From Alphaproteobacteria bacterium (GTDB lineage: Bacteria > Pseudomonadota > Alphaproteobacteria > Micropepsales > Micropepsaceae), in the NCBI GenBank assembly GCA_020852655.1, contig JADZAI010000016.1:1-64000 (forward strand): DNA of 64,000 nt, given 5' to 3'. A program made the translations under genes and the position numbers. Numbering within the stretch: the stretch's first letter is position 1; each line of letters opens with the position of its first letter. The notes beneath the pieces are model-generated. The model saw only the letters and a list, made by a program, of their open reading frames with translations. It had not been told where the DNA came from and made no database searches. This document shows positions 61,387-64,000 of the stretch, piece by piece.

Positions 61387-61830
61387 TCACCTCTCCCCCG
61401 CACCGCCCTCTTTCTCCCTCCGCCTGCGGAGGGAGTACCCGCGAAGCGGGGGAGGGAGGCCTTCCGGCGCCGGCGCCCGCGCATCGACCTCCCACCAGAT
61501 CGCATCCAGCACCGCGCTCAGGCGCCGATAGACATCGTCATTCGTGAAGCGCGCGACCTTCCAGCCCTCGCGTGCCAGATACGCATCGCGCCGCGCATCA
61601 TGCGCCCGTTCGTCATCGGTTTCATGCGTCGCGCCGTCGACCTCCACCACCAGCCGCGCCGCGACACAGGCAAAGTCGGCGACATACGGCCCGATCGCAT
61701 GCTGGCGATGAAACACGACCCGCGCCTGCGCCCCCTTCCGCAACCGCGACCACAGGATGACCTCCGCCTCGGTCATCCGCTTGCGCAACGCCCGCGCCAG
61801 ACGCCGCGAGCGCTCTGTGTCGTTCCGCAT
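61387..61830 (-). CDS. DUF559 domain protein (Vsr-like nuclease fold) within an inverted-repeat element
   Basis: A 147-residue DUF559 protein. The core (RMTEAEVILWSRLRKGAQAR, VVFHRQHAIGPYVADFACVA, RLVVEVDGATHETDDERAHD, WKVARFTNDDVYRRLSAVL) matches the PD-(D/E)xK nuclease-like fold related to Vsr mismatch endonucleases; the acidic pattern ADFACVAARLVVEVDG fits. The final ~25 residues (PPPLRGYSLRRRREKEGG) are encoded by the left inverted repeat and probably are not part of the fold. The start is ATG 61830. Family function is unknown; such genes lie among mobile repeats in many genomes. Confidence 0.85.
   Translation of the reverse strand: MRNDTERSRRLARALRKRMTEAEVILWSRLRKGAQARVVFHRQHAIGPYVADFACVAARLVVEVDGATHETDDERAHDARRDAYLAREGWKVARFTNDDVYRRLSAVLDAIWWEVDARAPAPEGLPPPLRGYSLRRRREKEGGAGER
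61398..61459. mobile_element. Left terminal inverted repeat of a ~566-bp DUF559 element
   Basis: 62 nt that match the reverse complement of 61902-61963 at 60 positions. The repeat itself contains two hairpins, CTCCCTCCG/CGGAGGGAG and CCCGC/GCGGG, separated by TA. The outer edge begins CCGCACCGC. It overlaps the 3' end of the DUF559 gene. Confidence 0.8.
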
Positions 61831-61901
61831 GTGGTGTGTCCCGGTTGCCGTCGCATCGTGCGGCATTTGTCCGCCGCCGCAATCGGACGACATGCCGCAA
61901 C

Positions 61902-61963
61902 CCTCCCTCCCCCGCTTCGCGGGTACTCCCTCCGCAAGCGGAGGGAGAAAGAGAGCGGTGCGG
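61902..61963. mobile_element. Right terminal inverted repeat of the ~566-bp DUF559 element
   Basis: Reverse-complement partner of 61398-61459 with two mismatches in 62 nt. It lies 71 bases upstream of the DUF559 start codon. Between 61831 and 62153 there is no gene; the interval consists of this repeat, the third copy at 62037-62085 and short spacer. No flanking direct duplication is evident by eye. Confidence 0.8.
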
Positions 61964-62036
61964 TCGCTAGGGCGGTGCGACCAGGCTCGCATAGAGAACC
62001 AAGATGCCTGGCGTTGTCATCGGTAGGCTCGGCGCC

Positions 62037-62085
62037 TTTCTCCCTCCGCCTGCGGAGGGAGTACCCGCGAAGCGGGGGAGGGAGG
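62037..62085. repeat. Third copy of the 49-nt double-hairpin repeat
   Basis: An exact copy, in the orientation of the left repeat, of the 49-nt core at 61411-61459 (beginning TTTCTCCCTCCGCC). It lacks the 13-nt outer extension that the two terminal copies share, so it is a solo repeat rather than a third end of the element. Confidence 0.85.
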
Positions 62086-62153
62086 GATCGATGCAGCCCA
62101 CGAACCCCGCGCAGCGCACTTACACGCCGAGCAGTTCACCCCGCGGCCACCCC

Positions 62154-63776
62154 CTACCCCGCATCCTCCCGCACCATCGCCGCGCCCTTCTCCGCGATCA
62201 TGATCGTCGGCGTGTTGGTGTTGCCCGACGTGATCGTCGGCATCACCGACGCGTCGATCACCCGCAAGGCCTCCAGCCCGATCACCCGCAGCCGCTCGTC
62301 CACCACCGCCATCGGATCGGAAGCGAGGCCCATCTTCGCCGTGCCCACGGGATGGAAGATCGTCGTCCCGATATCGCCCGCCGCCTTCGCCAGATCCGCA
62401 TCGCCGTCACCCACGCCCGGCCCCGGCAGGAATTCCTCCGGCCCGAACCCCGCGAGCGCCCGCTGCCGCATCAGCCGGCGCGTCACGCGGATCGCGTCGG
62501 CGGCGACGCGGCGGTCTTCCGGCGTCGCGAGATAGTTCGGCGCGATGCGCGGCTTGTCGGCCGGGTCCGCCGAGCGCAGGCGCACCGTGCCGCGCGAAGT
62601 CGGCCTCAGATTGCACGCCGAGACCGTGATCGCCGGGAAGCGGTGCAGCGGTTCGCCGAAGCGGTCGAGCGACAGCGGCTGGACGTGGAACTGGATATTC
62701 GCCCGCTCGTGATCCGGCGACGACACCGTGAAGATGCCGAGCTGCGAAGGCGCCATGGTCAGCGGACCGGTCTGGAACAGCGCATATTCCATGCCCATCC
62801 AGGCGCGGCGCAGGAGCGAGTGATAGGTCTCGTTCAGCGTCTTCACGCCGCGCACCTTGTAGATCGCGCGCTGCTGGAGATGGTCCTGGAGATTTCGTCC
62901 GACCCCGGAGCGTTCCGCTGTCACCGGAATGCCGAGTTGGCCGAGCCATTCGCCCGGCCCGACGCCCGAGCGGTGCAATATCTCCGTCGAACCGATCGAG
63001 CCGGACGAGAGGATCACCTCGCCTTTCGCCCGCGCCTCCACCCATTGCCCGTCGCGGCGGAAGCGCACGCCCACGGCGCGCGTGCCCTCGAACAGCAGCT
63101 TCTCGACCAGCACGCCGGTCTCCAGCCTCAGATTCGGCCGCCGCAGCGCGGGCTTCAGGAAGGCGCGCGCCGCCGAGACGCGCAGGCCGCGCCGCTGGTT
63201 CACATGGAAATAACCGACGCCGGCGTTGTCGCCGGTGTTGAAGTCGCTCGTCCGACGGATGCCCATCTGCTCGGCGGCCGTCGCGACCGCGTCCAGCACG
63301 TCCCAGCGCACGCGCGGCTGCTCGACGCGCCAGTCGCCCGCCGCGCCGTGATGTTCGGTCTCGCCGAGGAAGTGATTGTCGAGCCGCCTGAACACCGGCC
63401 GCACGTCGTCCCAGCCCCAGCCGGTAAGGCCGAGCTGGCGCCAGTGGTCGTAATCTTCGGCCTGGCCGCGCATCGAGATCATCGCGTTGATCGCCGACGA
63501 GCCGCCGATCACCTTGCCGCGCGGATATTTCAGCGCGCGGCCGTTCAGCCCGGCTTCCGGCTCGGTCTCGAACATCCAGTCGGCGCGCGGATTGCCGATG
63601 GCGAAGAGATAGCCGACCGGGATGTGGAACCAGATCCAGCCATCGCGCCCGCCCGCCTCCAGCACCAGCACGCGCCGGCGCGGATCTGCGGAGAGGCGGT
63701 TCGCCAGCACGCATCCCGCCGATCCCGCGCCGACGACGATATAGTCGTAGTCGCCGTCCAGAGCCGCTGCCGTCAC
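62154..63776 (-). CDS. GMC family oxidoreductase (choline/alcohol dehydrogenase-like)
   Basis: A 540-residue FAD-dependent glucose-methanol-choline oxidoreductase. The FAD-binding VVGAGSAGCVLANRLS at residues ~15-30, RGKVIGGSSAINAM and the second signature SSGSIGSTEILHRSGVG are present; the C-terminal active-site histidine and asparagine fit FHPVGTAKMG and SGNTNTP. It oxidises alcohols to aldehydes or ketones, and relatives include polyethylene glycol and alkanol dehydrogenases. The start is GTG at 63776, six bases after the upstream stop, so it is in an operon with the partial gene at the window end. Confidence 0.92.
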   Translation of the reverse strand: MTAAALDGDYDYIVVGAGSAGCVLANRLSADPRRRVLVLEAGGRDGWIWFHIPVGYLFAIGNPRADWMFETEPEAGLNGRALKYPRGKVIGGSSAINAMISMRGQAEDYDHWRQLGLTGWGWDDVRPVFRRLDNHFLGETEHHGAAGDWRVEQPRVRWDVLDAVATAAEQMGIRRTSDFNTGDNAGVGYFHVNQRRGLRVSAARAFLKPALRRPNLRLETGVLVEKLLFEGTRAVGVRFRRDGQWVEARAKGEVILSSGSIGSTEILHRSGVGPGEWLGQLGIPVTAERSGVGRNLQDHLQQRAIYKVRGVKTLNETYHSLLRRAWMGMEYALFQTGPLTMAPSQLGIFTVSSPDHERANIQFHVQPLSLDRFGEPLHRFPAITVSACNLRPTSRGTVRLRSADPADKPRIAPNYLATPEDRRVAADAIRVTRRLMRQRALAGFGPEEFLPGPGVGDGDADLAKAAGDIGTTIFHPVGTAKMGLASDPMAVVDERLRVIGLEALRVIDASVMPTITSGNTNTPTIMIAEKGAAMVREDAG

Positions 63777-63782
63777 GCCGCC

Positions 63783-64000
63783 TCAGCCCGCGCGCCCGAG
63801 GCTCGGGTCGATGAGATATTTCTCGCCCGTCGCGCGCTTCGCATAGACGCGGAGATTGTCGAGGTTCAGCGCATCGGCGAGCGAGATGACCTTGGTGTAG
63901 TGGCTGGCGAAGGTCGTCTTCAGCTCGCGCAGCACGCGCTGGCGCAGCTTCTCGGTGCCGGCCGGGCCGATCTTTTGCAGGAACGGCGTCAGCAGCCAGC
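63783..64000 (-). CDS. C-terminal end of an unidentified protein (cut by the window end)
   Basis: The minus-strand frame is open from the last base to TGA at 63783-63785, giving about 72 residues. The visible part is helical (FLQKIGPAGTEKLRQRVLRE, ASHYTKVISLADALNLDNLR) and ends IDPSLGRAG. I cannot name the family. Six bases separate it from the GMC oxidoreductase, so it is probably the upstream gene of the same operon and may be an enzyme of the same pathway. Confidence 0.55.
   Translation of the reverse strand, partial: WLLTPFLQKIGPAGTEKLRQRVLRELKTTFASHYTKVISLADALNLDNLRVYAKRATGEKYLIDPSLGRAG

Noticed and set aside
61398..62085. CRISPR array made of the three 49-nt copies
   Set aside because: The copies are in mixed orientation, irregularly spaced, one brackets a gene, and each is a double hairpin; no Cas genes are near.

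Overview
The window is high-GC, gene-dense chromosomal DNA from an alphaproteobacterium. The lineage markers are an RcdA/DUF1465 protein next to DUF1192, a TrcR (DUF1013) cell-cycle regulator, and a tRNA-His whose discriminator base is A, the derived state known from one alphaproteobacterial clade. I cannot fix the order; a Hyphomicrobiales-like or Parvibaculum/Micropepsis-like genome would fit. I see no CRISPR array, prophage or classical IS transposase.

Region 1 (1-16 kb) is mostly housekeeping: the end of class II fructose-bisphosphate aldolase, a Fic gene fused by start/stop overlap to thiE, a Sel1-repeat protein, an inositol-monophosphatase-family enzyme, a non-flagellar MotA/MotB-like proton-channel pair, HicAB, an MsbA-type ABC exporter, ribosomal protein L31, RcdA, a PIG3-type quinone oxidoreductase, a GNAT/DUF1778 toxin-antitoxin pair, TrcR, Dps and a pirin. 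Region 2 (16-30 kb) holds tRNA-His, a PAS-type histidine kinase, an AsmA protein, an iron-type binding protein convergent with its probable permease, an AbiEii-like nucleotidyltransferase pair, and a spermidine/putrescine-type ABC importer (ATPase, binding protein, two permeases) split by an inverted MFS gene.

Region 3 (30-64 kb) is catabolic: nitronate monooxygenase with an HxlR regulator, a carotenoid-cleavage-type dioxygenase, an aldo/keto reductase, an aldehyde dehydrogenase, two closely similar thiolases, a class III CoA transferase, SDR, amidohydrolase, MDR, FadB-like protein, a tandem acyl-CoA dehydrogenase pair, an acyl-CoA ligase and a GMC oxidoreductase. Together they suggest CoA-dependent degradation of hydrophobic or cyclic substrates by beta-oxidation-like steps. 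Two genes here are broken (a carboxymuconolactone-decarboxylase-like gene with an internal amber codon and a frameshifted GNAT) and a VOC gene looks internally shortened.

Accessory signals are scattered through the core: five toxin/antitoxin-like modules, a dispersed ~217-bp repeat with long inverted arms present twice, palindrome-rich intergenic DNA, and a ~566-bp element in which a DUF559 nuclease-like gene lies between 62-nt near-perfect terminal inverted repeats. The last, and an antitoxin fused to an extra N-terminal domain next to a PIN toxin, are the best candidates for undescribed biology.
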